Positions 17,546 to 25,419 of a stretch of 64,000 bases of DNA are shown piece after piece. Position 1 is the first letter of the stretch; every line of letters starts with the position of its first letter. Under the pieces are notes generated by a model. The model saw only the letters and a list, made by a program, of their open reading frames with translations, ran no database searches and had not been told where the DNA came from. Source of the stretch: Sphingomonas sp. R-74633 (GTDB taxonomy: Bacteria > Pseudomonadota > Alphaproteobacteria > Sphingomonadales > Sphingomonadaceae); contig NZ_JACCFG010000001.1 in the NCBI RefSeq assembly GCF_013416555.1, positions 434,001 through 498,000 of the forward strand, given 5' to 3'. The position numbers and the translations under genes are program-made.

Positions 17546-17578
17546 CAATTTAAATCCCCTATGTTAGTGGGAATTTAG

Positions 17579-18148
17579 ATGAGCAAGGCCCCTGGTCTCT
17601 CTCGAGCACCCACCGACCACCCGGTCTGGACGGCGCTTTCCCATTATTCCATCGGCCCCGAAGGCGCGGAGCTCAGCTTCGCCGAGCGGCTGGCGCGCGA
17701 CAATGGCTGGAGCCGCGCCACAGCCGATCGCGTGATCGAGGAGTATAAGCGCTTCTGCTTCCTCGCGGTGACTGCCGAGCATCCGGTCACCCCGTCGGAC
17801 CAAGTCGACCAGGCCTGGCACCTGCACCTCACTTATACCCGCGATTACTGGGAGCGTTTCTGCCCCCAGGTGCTTGGCCGCGCGCTCCATCACGGCCCCA
17901 CGGCCGGCGGGCGCGAGGAGGGGCATCGCTACTTCACCCAATATGCCGAGACGCTGCGCAGCTACGAGCAGGTCTTCGGCACGCCGCCCGCGGATCTGTG
18001 GCCCGACGCGGGACGGCGACTGCTCGAGGACCACAAGGCGCGCCGCGTGCATCCGCGTGACGCATTCATCCTGCCCCGCAGGCCATACCGGATCACGCTG
18101 CCCGTAGCGTTCGCAGCGCTCGTCCTGCTGGCCCTATGGGCTTTCTGA
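17579..18148 (+). CDS. Glycine-rich-domain-containing-like protein, membrane anchored
   Basis: 189 residues. The N-terminal part (about 20-150) carries TPSDQVDQAWHLHLTYTRDYW, a pattern I associate with the GRDP-like family (glycine-rich domain-containing protein-like), with conserved His/Trp/Asp. The C-terminus is a single hydrophobic helix (about residues 168-188), so the soluble part would face one side of the membrane. It precedes a TIGR04222 membrane protein by 14 bp, an arrangement seen in other bacteria. The function of the pair is not known to me. Confidence 0.8.
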   Translation: MSKAPGLSRAPTDHPVWTALSHYSIGPEGAELSFAERLARDNGWSRATADRVIEEYKRFCFLAVTAEHPVTPSDQVDQAWHLHLTYTRDYWERFCPQVLGRALHHGPTAGGREEGHRYFTQYAETLRSYEQVFGTPPADLWPDAGRRLLEDHKARRVHPRDAFILPRRPYRITLPVAFAALVLLALWAF

Positions 18149-18162
18149 GGAGCTAGGACATT

Positions 18163-18984
18163 ATGTCGCCCTTCGACCTTACCGGCGGGCCGTTCCTTCA
18201 ACTCTACGGCGTGCTGCTGGTTCTCACCATCCTCGCCGGCGTCCTCATTCCGCGCTGGCTCAGACCCCAGGGCCGCACGCCCCGGCGCATCGATACCGAC
18301 GATCTCGCCTATCTCGCCGGCGGCGGTATGCGCTTCGCCGAGACTGTCGCCGCCCGCCTGCTCTCGACCAACCGGCTGGCGATGGACGGCAAGAGCCGGT
18401 TCACCCCCAGCCAGTTCCCTGGCGGTACCCCCGCCGAGCGCAGCGTGCTCGCGCTCCCCGCCGAGGCGAGCTGGGGCAGGGTCGCCACCGCGGTCGGCAA
18501 ACATGCCGGCCCGGTCCGCGCGCGGCTGATCGACAGCGACCTGCTGATGGGCACCGGAGAGGCGCTGCAGATGCGCTTCTTCCAGACCTTGCCCTACTTC
18601 CTGCTGCTCGGCTTCGGCTACACCAAGCTGCTGATCGGCGAGGCGCGGGGCAGGCCGGTGGGCTTCCTGACCATGCTGTTGGTGCTCACCGCGATCTTCG
18701 CGCTGATCCGTTTCCTTACGCTCGACCGCAAGACCCGCGCGGGCAAGGAAGTGCTGGCCGAGGCACGCGACCGCTCCGAACGACTCCGCCGCGCGCCTGC
18801 CGGCGGCGAGACCGACCTGGGTGTCGCGCTGTTCGGTACGGTGGTGCTGGTCGGCTCCGACTGGGGCGGCTTCCACCAGATGCGCCAGGCAAGCTCAAGC
18901 AGCGATGGCGGGAGCAGCGGCAGCGACGGCGGCGGTGGGGGAGGCGGCTGCGGCGGCGGTGGCTGCGGCGGTTGCGGCAGCTGA
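18163..18984 (+). CDS. TIGR04222 domain-containing membrane protein
   Basis: 273 residues with an N-terminal membrane helix (about 12-30), a cytoplasmic middle part with the TIGR04222-type arrangement (DDLAYLAGGGMRFAETVAAR), two central helices (about 145-185) and a C-terminal tail of about 25 residues made almost entirely of Gly, Ser and Cys (the last third reads GGGGCGGCG-like). The tail has four Cys residues in a Gly background and could bind metal or be lipid- or disulfide-modified; this is inference. Placed between the GRDP-like gene and a small membrane protein. Confidence 0.82.
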   Translation: MSPFDLTGGPFLQLYGVLLVLTILAGVLIPRWLRPQGRTPRRIDTDDLAYLAGGGMRFAETVAARLLSTNRLAMDGKSRFTPSQFPGGTPAERSVLALPAEASWGRVATAVGKHAGPVRARLIDSDLLMGTGEALQMRFFQTLPYFLLLGFGYTKLLIGEARGRPVGFLTMLLVLTAIFALIRFLTLDRKTRAGKEVLAEARDRSERLRRAPAGGETDLGVALFGTVVLVGSDWGGFHQMRQASSSSDGGSSGSDGGGGGGGCGGGGCGGCGS

Positions 18985-19000
18985 GGAGGGGAGGCGGAAT

Positions 19001-19318
19001 ATGGACTGGAACTGGCTCTATCTGGCGCTGCCACTCGGCCTCAGCGTGTTGTTCAGCTTTGCGGTCGCCGGATGGCGGCCGCAATGGCCGGTCTGGCGGA
19101 CCAGCCTGGTCTCCGCCGCGTTCTTGCCTGCGCCGATATTCGTGCTCGGGATGCTGGTGGTCATCAATGTCCTGCTCACCCCCGCGGAGAAATGCGGTGT
19201 CGATGCCTGTGGGATGGGCGCAATGGCAGGGATGTTCTTCGCCGGCGGCGCGCTAATGCTGTTCCTGGTCGGCGGCGCGATCAACTTCGCGATCCACGCG
19301 CTGATGAACCGTTCCTAG
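19001..19318 (+). CDS. Small three-helix membrane protein, unknown function
   Basis: 105 residues, ATG 19001 with GAGGAGGGGAGG upstream. Three hydrophobic segments at about residues 4-24, 36-60 and 73-98 and two Cys residues in the polar loop between helices 2 and 3 (KCGVDACG). No named family recognised. It lies 16 bp after the TIGR04222 gene, so it is likely the third member of that operon. Its stop overlaps the convergent oxidoreductase stop by 3 bp. Confidence 0.72.
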   Translation: MDWNWLYLALPLGLSVLFSFAVAGWRPQWPVWRTSLVSAAFLPAPIFVLGMLVVINVLLTPAEKCGVDACGMGAMAGMFFAGGALMLFLVGGAINFAIHALMNRS

Positions 19319-20217
19319 CGCCGGATCGGCTTCCGCTCGGCCAGCAAATTGCGGATGGTCGTGGCGGCGACGCCGGCCTCGCCCATCGCATGGCTGATCT
19401 GGTCGAGCCCGCGCGCCACGTCCCCCGCCGCGAACAGGCCGGGGACGCTGGTGCGCTGGTGATCGTCCACCTCCAGGCAGCCATTCTCGTCGCCCCGCGC
19501 GCCGACCTGGATCGCCAGCCCCGAGCGGATCACCGAGCCGAGCGCGGGATAGAGCGTGTCGAAGTCCAGCCGTCCCTCGGCGCTGTCGAGCGCGATCCGT
19601 TCGCCCTCGATCGCATAGCCCCCGCACGGCCCCTCGATCCGCGCGATCCCGGCGTCGTCGAGCGCCTTGGTCTCTTCTTCCGACAGCGCATGCGCCTCGG
19701 CCGCGATCAGCGTCACATCGGCGCTGTAGCCGCGCAGGAACAGCGCCTCGGCCATACCGTGGCTGCCGGTGCCGATCACGCCGATGCGCTTGTCGGTCAC
19801 TTCATAGCCATCGCAGATCGGGCAATAGCGCAGCAGTCCGCGCGCCAGCGCCGCGTCATGCAGGTCCTTCGGCATATCGGGCCGGTTGTTCACCACGCCC
19901 GTGGCGAGCAGCACCGTGCGCGCGCCAAGCTCGCGCTCGCCTACCCGCACGCCGAACCCATCCTCCAGCACCCGCAGCCCGGTGACCTCGGCCTCCTCGC
20001 GCACCGCGCCGTATTTCTCCGCCTGCGCCAGCATCCGCGCGAGCAGCTCCTTGCCCGAGATCCCGTCGGGATAGCCGGCATGGTTGCGCGTGCAGGGGAT
20101 CTGCGCGGCCCGGCTCGATCCGCAATCGAACAGCCGGATGCTCAGGTGAAAGCGCGCCAGATAGATTGCCGCGGTGAGTCCGGCCGGCCCGGCGCCGATG
20201 ATGATGCAATCGTCCAC
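19315..20217 (-). CDS. Thioredoxin-reductase-like FAD/NAD(P) oxidoreductase
   Basis: Flavoprotein of 300 residues from GTG 20217. [20 protein letters not shown] binds FAD, the redox-active CPICDG is near residue 135, [15 protein letters not shown] binds NAD(P), and [11 protein letters not shown] is the second FAD motif. These are thioredoxin reductase marks, but sequence details ([18 protein letters not shown]) place it in the TrxR-like clade common in alphaproteobacteria, probably not the main TrxB. An ATG at 20253 would overlap the divergent trmD start. The GTG gives the conserved [14 protein letters not shown] beginning and is preferred. Confidence 0.88.
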   Translation of the reverse strand: MDDCIIIGAGPAGLTAAIYLARFHLSIRLFDCGSSRAAQIPCTRNHAGYPDGISGKELLARMLAQAEKYGAVREEAEVTGLRVLEDGFGVRVGERELGARTVLLATGVVNNRPDMPKDLHDAALARGLLRYCPICDGYEVTDKRIGVIGTGSHGMAEALFLRGYSADVTLIAAEAHALSEEETKALDDAGIARIEGPCGGYAIEGERIALDSAEGRLDFDTLYPALGSVIRSGLAIQVGARGDENGCLEVDDHQRTSVPGLFAAGDVARGLDQISHAMGEAGVAATTIRNLLAERKPIRR

Positions 20218-20251
20218 TTGCCAATCGCGCTCCCGGAGGGGAAAGGCTCCC

Positions 20252-20986
20252 ATGCCTTTCGCTGCAACCGTCCTAACGCTTTACCCCGAGATGTTTCCCG
20301 GCCCGCTCGGCATTTCGCTCGCCGGCCGCGGCCTTCGCGAGGGTCTGTGGAGCATGGAAGCCGTCCAGATCCGCGACTTCGCCACCGACAGGCATCGCTC
20401 GGTCGACGATACGCCGGCGGGCGGCGGAGCAGGGATGGTGATGCGCGCCGACGTGATCGCCTCCGCGCTCGACAGCGTGGCGCCGGGCCGCCCGATCCTC
20501 GCCATGACCCCGCGTGGCAAGCCGCTGGCCCAGGACCGCGTCCGCGCCCTGGCGCAGGGTCCCGGCGCCGTAATCCTGTGCGGCCGGTTCGAGGGGATCG
20601 ACGAGCGGCTGTTCGAGGCGCGCGAGATCGAGCAGGTCTCGATCGGCGACTATATCCTCTCGGGCGGCGAGATGGCGGCGCTCACGCTGCTTGACGCTTG
20701 CATTCGCCTCATTCCCGGAGTAATGGGCGCGCCTTCCAGCGGCATGGACGAGAGCTTCGAAACGGGGCTGCTCGAATATCCGCAATATACCCGACCTGTT
20801 GAATGGGAAGGGCGCACGATCCCCGAAGTGCTGCGATCGGGGGATCATGCGAAGATCGAGGCCTGGCGACGCCAGCGTGCCGAGATCGATACACGGTCAC
20901 GGAGACCGGATCTTTGGGAGCGCCATGAGGGCGCTCGGATCCAGTCTCCCTCTGGCGCGCGGCGACGTAAACAGGACGACAAGTAA
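20252..20986 (+). CDS. trmD: tRNA (guanine37-N1)-methyltransferase TrmD
   Basis: Essential SAM-dependent methylase that makes m1G37 and prevents +1 frameshifting. 244 residues, [20 protein letters not shown] onward. SAM-knot motifs are visible: [12 protein letters not shown] near 62, [11 protein letters not shown] near 110 and [14 protein letters not shown] near 132. The ATG at 20252 has GGAGGGGAAAGG upstream. Its stop overlaps rplS (TAATG). The gene is divorced from rpsP-rimM and divergent from the oxidoreductase gene at only 34 bp, so trmD-rplS must have its own promoter or depend on long read-through. Confidence 0.95.
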   Translation: MPFAATVLTLYPEMFPGPLGISLAGRGLREGLWSMEAVQIRDFATDRHRSVDDTPAGGGAGMVMRADVIASALDSVAPGRPILAMTPRGKPLAQDRVRALAQGPGAVILCGRFEGIDERLFEAREIEQVSIGDYILSGGEMAALTLLDACIRLIPGVMGAPSSGMDESFETGLLEYPQYTRPVEWEGRTIPEVLRSGDHAKIEAWRRQRAEIDTRSRRPDLWERHEGARIQSPSGARRRKQDDK

Positions 20987-21375
20987 TGAACCTGATCCAG
21001 ACGCTCGAAGCCGAGCAGATCGCCAAGTTCAACGAGGCGAAGAAGATTCCGGATTTCCGCCCGGGCGACACCCTCAAGGTCGGCGTGAAGGTCGTCGAAG
21101 GCGAGCGCACCCGCGTGCAGAACTATGAGGGCGTGTGCATCGCCCGTGCCAACAAGGGCATGGGTTCGAGCTTCACGGTCCGCAAGATTTCGTTCGGTGA
21201 GGGCGTCGAGCGCGTCTTCCCGCTCTATTCGCCGAACATCGACAGCATCGAAGTGGTTCGCCGCGGTGTCGTGCGTCGCGCGAAGCTCTATTATCTGCGT
21301 GGCCGCACCGGCAAGTCGGCACGTATCGCCGAGCGCCGCGATCCGCGCCCGAGCGAGGTCGCCGCAGCCGAGTAA
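20986..21375 (+). CDS. rplS: 50S ribosomal protein L19
   Basis: Ribosomal protein at the 30S-50S interface. 129 residues with the conserved [11 protein letters not shown] near 23 and [20 protein letters not shown] near 81-100. The start overlaps the trmD stop by one base, so expression is coupled. The C-terminal tail of about 15 residues is charged. A strong terminator follows 21 bp later. Confidence 0.97.
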   Translation: MNLIQTLEAEQIAKFNEAKKIPDFRPGDTLKVGVKVVEGERTRVQNYEGVCIARANKGMGSSFTVRKISFGEGVERVFPLYSPNIDSIEVVRRGVVRRAKLYYLRGRTGKSARIAERRDPRPSEVAAAE

Positions 21376-21396
21376 GCTTCGGCTTCACGGAACAAG

Positions 21397-21433
21397 AAAA
21401 GGGCGCGGTGGCATGGCTACCGCGCCCTTTTTC
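21397..21433 (+). terminator. Rho-independent terminator after rplS
   Basis: Arms GGGCGCGGT and ACCGCGCCC around a GGCATGGCT-like loop, followed by TTTTT and then TCTTTT, with an A-run before the stem so it may also work in reverse. Confidence 0.88.
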
Positions 21434-21446
21434 TTTTCCACCCGTC

Positions 21447-21526
21447 ACCCTGAATTTGTTTCAGGGTCCAATTCTCCACAGGCGATATCGCTGGAGGAGG
21501 GTTGGATGCTGAAACAAGTTCAGCAT
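21447..21526. repeat. Palindromic repeat pair (CCTGAA...TTTCAGG type)
   Basis: Two short hairpins, 21447-21467 (arm ACCCTGAA) and 21506-21526 (arm ATGCTGAA with TTCAGCAT), each built around a CTGAA/TTCAG core and an AAGTT- or TTTGTT-type loop. They fill most of the gap between rplS and the DUF2383 gene and resemble dispersed intergenic REP-like elements of sphingomonads. Confidence 0.6.
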
Positions 21527-21542
21527 GACGAAGGCAGTGCGG

Positions 21543-21995
21543 TCACGCCTCGGCTTTCAGCAGGTCGCGCAGCTTCTTCGTCGTATCGTGCCCCTTGAGC
21601 ACCGACGTATAGCATTCGCGCACCACGCCCAGCGCGCCGGGCGACATGCGATCGTCCTCGAGCACCCGGTCGAACTCTTCCTTCAGATAGTCCTCGCCGC
21701 GCTCGATCTCGCTCAGGATCGCCTCGTCGCCGCCGCCCAGCACACGGCGGAAATCCTCCACGCGGCGGTGGACCGTCGCGGCGGCCGAGCCATATTCGGC
21801 GGGCGTGCCGCCCAGCTCGCGGCTCTTCTCCGATAGTGCTTCGACCACGCGCTGGCGTTCGTCGGCCATGTCGGCGAAGAACTGCTGGAAGCGGCCGGCA
21901 TCGGCGTGCTTTGCTGAATGCTCATAGCCGCGCACGCTGTCGATGGTGGTGACGATCAGGTCGTCGAGCTTGGACACGTCATGGTTGGTGGTCAC
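21543..21995 (-). CDS. DUF2383 (PA2169-type) four-helix-bundle protein
   Basis: 150 residues, predicted all-helical, with the ferritin-like spacing of Glu/His in DGIVTT-type helices (here KLDDLIVTTIDSVRGYEHSA at the N-terminus). DUF2383 proteins are four-helix bundles often linked to stress responses; no enzyme activity is established. The GTG start at 21995 is preceded by AAGGAG with 8-base spacing, and that ribosome-binding site is the right arm of a perfect 9-bp inverted repeat (21998-22031). The gene is flanked by a repeat pair and the VOC gene. Confidence 0.85.
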   Translation of the reverse strand: MTTNHDVSKLDDLIVTTIDSVRGYEHSAKHADAGRFQQFFADMADERQRVVEALSEKSRELGGTPAEYGSAAATVHRRVEDFRRVLGGGDEAILSEIERGEDYLKEEFDRVLEDDRMSPGALGVVRECYTSVLKGHDTTKKLRDLLKAEA

Positions 21996-21997
21996 GC

Positions 21998-22031
21998 GGG
22001 TTCTCCTTGAAACTTCTTGCAGGGAGAACCC
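21998..22031 (-). promoter_or_regulatory. Inverted repeat that would hide the ribosome-binding site of the DUF2383 gene
   Basis: On the minus strand GGGTTCTCC, 16 bases of loop, then GGAGAACCC, which contains the AAGGAG Shine-Dalgarno, 2 bases before the GTG. If the transcript starts upstream of 22031 the hairpin would block initiation. Confidence 0.5.
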
Positions 22032-22076
22032 GGCGCGCGTCCGCGAGTTGCCGAAAATTGATGGTTAGCCAGGCAT

Positions 22077-22454
22077 TTACGCGTAGCTGACGATCTCGAA
22101 CTCGGTACCGTCATGATCGAGGAAGTAGAAGCGGCGCCCCGGATCATAGTCGCCATGCGCGAAGGGGATCAGCCCGGCGGTGACCACCCGCCGCTCGATC
22201 TCGTCGAGATCGTCGACCAGGATGCCGACATGATTGAGCGGCCGGCCCTTCTCGAAGATCGCCTGGTCGGGCGTCTCGGGTGGCGTGTAGACCGCCAGAT
22301 AGGTGCGGTCGTCGCCCACATGGATGGTGCGACCGCCGTCCCGTGCCGGGCCTTCCCAGCGGATGTGCCAGTCGAACAAATCGCCGAGCAATTTCGCGGC
22401 GCGCTCGGGGCTGCGCACGGTCACGTTGACGTGCTCGATATAGGGCTGGGGCAT
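22077..22454 (-). CDS. VOC family (glyoxalase/bleomycin-resistance fold) protein
   Basis: 125-residue vicinal-oxygen-chelate protein with paired beta-alpha-beta-beta-beta modules. The likely metal ligands are His in IEHVNVTV (residue 8), His in LNHVGILVDD and Glu in TEFEIV at the C-terminus, so the metal site appears intact. The substrate is unknown. The ATG at 22454 has AAAGGAAA 5 bases upstream. It is divergent from soxR and lies 28 bases downstream of the start predicted for a SoxR-type promoter, which makes it a candidate SoxR target for a redox-active or electrophilic compound. Confidence 0.88.
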   Translation of the reverse strand: MPQPYIEHVNVTVRSPERAAKLLGDLFDWHIRWEGPARDGGRTIHVGDDRTYLAVYTPPETPDQAIFEKGRPLNHVGILVDDLDEIERRVVTAGLIPFAHGDYDPGRRFYFLDHDGTEFEIVSYA

Positions 22455-22488
22455 GGATTTCCTTTCCGATTGGATGCCATGCCGTGAG

Positions 22489-22519
22489 CAGCTACAACCT
22501 CAACCTAGGTTGAGGTCAA
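22489..22519 (-). promoter_or_regulatory. SoxR box and promoter toward the VOC gene
   Basis: CCTCAACCTAGGTTGAGG at 22498-22515 is a perfect 18-bp palindrome matching the known SoxR operator form CCTCAA-N6-TTGAGG. On the minus strand TTGACC (-35, 22514-22519) is separated by exactly 19 bp from TAGCTG (-10, weak, 22489-22494), the long spacer expected of MerR-family promoters. In the soxR direction no comparable -10 exists. Confidence 0.88.
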
Positions 22520-22532
22520 GCGGGAAATTGCA

Positions 22533-23000
22533 GTGCGCGGAAACGAGCTTCTGACGATCGGCGAGCTGGCGGCGCGCACCGGCATCGCGGTGTCGGCGGT
22601 GCGCTTCTACGAGGGGAAGGGGATCGTCCATCCGATCCGCACCGGCGGCAATCAGCGCCGTTTCCTGCGCTCGGACATCCGCCGCATCTCCTTTGCGCTG
22701 ATCGCCCAACAACTGGGCCTGACGCTGCCGCAGATCGCCGAGGAGCTGACCAGGCTGCCCGAGGGGCGCACGCCCACCTCCGAGGATTGGGAGCGGATCA
22801 GCCGCGGCATCCGCCAGCGGATCGAAGTGCAGATCGCCCGCCTGCAGCGCACGCTCGACGATCTCGACGGCTGTATCGGCTGCGGCTGCCTGAGCCTGAA
22901 GAAATGCGCGCTCTACAATCCCGAAGACCGCGCCGCGGCGAACGGGGCGGGCCCGCGCTTCATCCTCGTCTCGCGCAAGGTGGCGCTGGGGCTGGATTGA
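22533..23000 (+). CDS. soxR: Redox-sensitive transcriptional activator SoxR
   Basis: MerR-family regulator with a [2Fe-2S] cluster that senses redox-cycling compounds. 155 residues from GTG 22533 (no in-frame ATG precedes LLTIGELAARTGIAVSAVRFYE). N-terminal winged helix-turn-helix (about 7-75), dimer coiled coil (about 85-115) and the cluster ligands CIGCGCLSLKKC (C-x2-C-x-C-x5-C) near 121-132. The last 20 residues are variable. The SoxR box sits 17-35 bp upstream of its start and probably autoregulates it while activating the divergent VOC gene. Confidence 0.95.
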   Translation: MRGNELLTIGELAARTGIAVSAVRFYEGKGIVHPIRTGGNQRRFLRSDIRRISFALIAQQLGLTLPQIAEELTRLPEGRTPTSEDWERISRGIRQRIEVQIARLQRTLDDLDGCIGCGCLSLKKCALYNPEDRAAANGAGPRFILVSRKVALGLD

Positions 23001-23178
23001 GCATGGTGCGGCTTTCCTACACGCCTCGGACCTGCCATAGCCTATCGGAACATAGTAGGAACAGCATCACCCGTTTTTATGCATCACAAGCGCGAACTTT
23101 GTGAAATTTCACCGCCGCACGGGGGCTTTACCGCGCGCGTCTGCGCCGCGATAACGCGCCCCAAGGAGATCCGGGGTT

Positions 23179-25398
23179 ATGCAGAAATGGTTGGTCGGGC
23201 TTGCGATGCTGGGAGCGCCGTTGATGGCAAATGAAGCACTGGCGCAAACCAAGGGGCTCACGCTCGAGCGCGTGTTCGCCAGTCCCGATCTGAACGGTCC
23301 GCAGCCGCGCGCCGCCAAGCTCTCGCCGGACGGCAAATTCCTCACGTTGCTGCGCAACCGCGCCGACGAGAAGGAACGGTTCGACCTCTGGGCGATGGAC
23401 ACGCGCACCGGCGAATGGCGGATGCTGGTCGATTCGAAGAAGTTCGGCACCGGCACCGAACTGTCCGAAGCCGAAAAGATGCAGCGCGAGCGCGCCCGCA
23501 TCGCCGGCAGCAAGGGCATCATCGCCTATGACTGGGCGCCCGACAGCAAGTCGGTGCTCGTGCCGCTCGAAGGCGAGCTCTACCGCGCCGGTCTCGACGG
23601 CGGCGTCGCCAAGCTGCCCGCCAAGGCGGGGCCCAAGCTCAATGCCGAGATCAGCCCGGCGGGTGGTTTCGTGTCGTACGTGCAGGACCAGAATTTGGTC
23701 GTGATGGGCTTGGGCGCAGGCAATCCGCGCGCGATCACCGATGACGGCGAAGGCACCGTCCATTGGGGTGAGGCCGAGTTCGTCGCCCAGGAGGAAATGG
23801 CGCGCTTCAAGGGCTATTGGTGGGCGCCGAACGATCGCTACGTCGCGGTCGAGCGCTTCGACGAAGCCCCCGTCGGCGTCGTCACCCGCGCCGCGATCGG
23901 CGCCGAGGGTACGCAGCTTTTCCAGCAGCGCTACCCCAAGGCCGGCACGCCCAACGCCAATGTCGAACTCTACGTCATGGACCCGAACGGCGACCACAAG
24001 GTCGGCGTCGACCTCGGCACCGACAAGGACATCTACCTCGCCCGCGTCGACTGGTCGAAGGACGGCAAGACGCTCTACGTCCAGCGCGAGAATCGCGAGC
24101 AGACCGTCCTCGACCTGCTCCAGGTCGATCCCGCCACCGGCAAGTCGGTCGTGCTGTTCAGCGAGAAGGCGCGCGCCAAGAGCTGGGTCAACCTGTCGAC
24201 CGCGCTGACCCCGCTCGATGATGGCAGCCTGCTCTGGTGGTCCGAGCGCGACGGCCATGGCCATCTCTACCGCTTCGCCAAGGGCAAGTTCGCCCAGATC
24301 ACCAAGGGCGATTGGGAAGTCGCTCCTGACGTGGTCGGCGTCGACGAGGCCAAGAGCCGCGTCTTCTTCGTCGGCAACAAGGACGGCGTGCTCGAGCGCC
24401 ACCTTTATTCGGCTGACTATAAGAAGGGCGGGGCGATCACGCGCCTCACCGAAGCCGGCTGGTGGAACGAGGCGACGATGGACCCCTCGGGCACCCGCGC
24501 GATCGTCAAGCGCTCGAACCCGAACCAGCCCGCCCAGACCTATCTGGCCGACGCGTCGGGCAAGCGCATCGCCTGGGTGAACGAGAATGCGGTCACCGCC
24601 GCCGATCACCCCTATAACCCCTATCTCGCGGCGCATCGCGAGCGCAGCTTCGGCACGATCAAGGCGGCCGACGGCTCGGAGCTGCACTGGGAGATGATCA
24701 CGCCCAAGCTGGAGCCGGGCAAGAAATACCCGGTGTTCTTCCAGCATTATGGCGGCCCGCATGCGCAGCAGGTGAGCAAGGCCTGGGGCGGCTCGCTCGA
24801 GCAATATCTCGTCTCGCGCGGCTATATCTGGTTCCAGCTCGACAATCGCGGCTCGGCCAATCGCGGCGTCGAATTCGAGAGCCAGATCTGGCACGCAATG
24901 GGCTCGGTCGAGGTCGAGGACCAGGTCGCGGGTGCGAAGTATCTGAAGACGCTGCCCTATGTGGATGCCAACAAGGTCGTCACCTATGGCTGGTCGTATG
25001 GCGGCTATATGACGCTCAAGCTGCTGGAGAAGGCGCCGGGCGTGTTCGCCGCGGGCGTCGCCGGCGCGCCGGTGACCAAGTGGGAACTCTACGACACTCA
25101 CTATACCGAGCGCTATATGGGTGACCCGACCAAGGTGCCCGAGGCCTATGCCGCGTCGGACAATATCGGCGAGGCCGCGAAGATCGCCGATCCGATGCTG
25201 CTGCTCCACGGCATGGCCGACGACAATGTCGTGTTCGAGAACAGCACCGCGCTGGCGGCGACCCTGCAAAAGGCGGAAGTGCCGTTCGAGATGATGTTCT
25301 ACCCCGGTCACACCCACCGCGTCGGTGGCCCGGGGATCAGCGTCCATCTGTGGAACACGATCCTCGACTTCCTCGATCGCAAGACCGGGGTGAAGTGA
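23179..25398 (+). CDS. Exported S9 family peptidase, dipeptidyl-peptidase IV-like
   Basis: Periplasmic serine exopeptidase, 739 residues. Signal peptide MQKWLVGLAMLGAPLMANEALA, then an eight-bladed propeller (DPPIV N-terminal domain, about 60-470) and an alpha/beta-hydrolase domain (about 480-739). The nucleophile Ser606 is in GWSYGGYM, Asp in LLHGMADDNV and His in YPGHTHRV. The propeller EE motif region (VAQEEMARFKGYWWAPND) fits N-terminal dipeptide binding. Likely removes Xaa-Pro or related dipeptides. The 178-bp gap before it shows nothing I can assign except an AAGGAG ribosome-binding site. Confidence 0.92.
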   Translation: MQKWLVGLAMLGAPLMANEALAQTKGLTLERVFASPDLNGPQPRAAKLSPDGKFLTLLRNRADEKERFDLWAMDTRTGEWRMLVDSKKFGTGTELSEAEKMQRERARIAGSKGIIAYDWAPDSKSVLVPLEGELYRAGLDGGVAKLPAKAGPKLNAEISPAGGFVSYVQDQNLVVMGLGAGNPRAITDDGEGTVHWGEAEFVAQEEMARFKGYWWAPNDRYVAVERFDEAPVGVVTRAAIGAEGTQLFQQRYPKAGTPNANVELYVMDPNGDHKVGVDLGTDKDIYLARVDWSKDGKTLYVQRENREQTVLDLLQVDPATGKSVVLFSEKARAKSWVNLSTALTPLDDGSLLWWSERDGHGHLYRFAKGKFAQITKGDWEVAPDVVGVDEAKSRVFFVGNKDGVLERHLYSADYKKGGAITRLTEAGWWNEATMDPSGTRAIVKRSNPNQPAQTYLADASGKRIAWVNENAVTAADHPYNPYLAAHRERSFGTIKAADGSELHWEMITPKLEPGKKYPVFFQHYGGPHAQQVSKAWGGSLEQYLVSRGYIWFQLDNRGSANRGVEFESQIWHAMGSVEVEDQVAGAKYLKTLPYVDANKVVTYGWSYGGYMTLKLLEKAPGVFAAGVAGAPVTKWELYDTHYTERYMGDPTKVPEAYAASDNIGEAAKIADPMLLLHGMADDNVVFENSTALAATLQKAEVPFEMMFYPGHTHRVGGPGISVHLWNTILDFLDRKTGVK

Positions 25399-25419
25399 TC
25401 CGGCAGGTGGGGAGGGGCG

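Noticed and set aside
17542..17570. TTGACA after the serine hydrolase as a -35 box for the GRDP-like gene
   Set aside because: No acceptable -10 at 16-18 bp; the nearest TATGTT is only 12 bp away.
18900..18984. GGC-rich repeat in the TIGR04222 gene as a CRISPR or tandem repeat
   Set aside because: It encodes the Gly/Cys tail in frame, with no spacer-repeat structure. No CRISPR array is seen anywhere in the window.
23128..25347. A 739-residue minus-strand frame over the S9 peptidase
   Set aside because: Antisense shadow. The plus-strand frame has the full catalytic triad and signal peptide.
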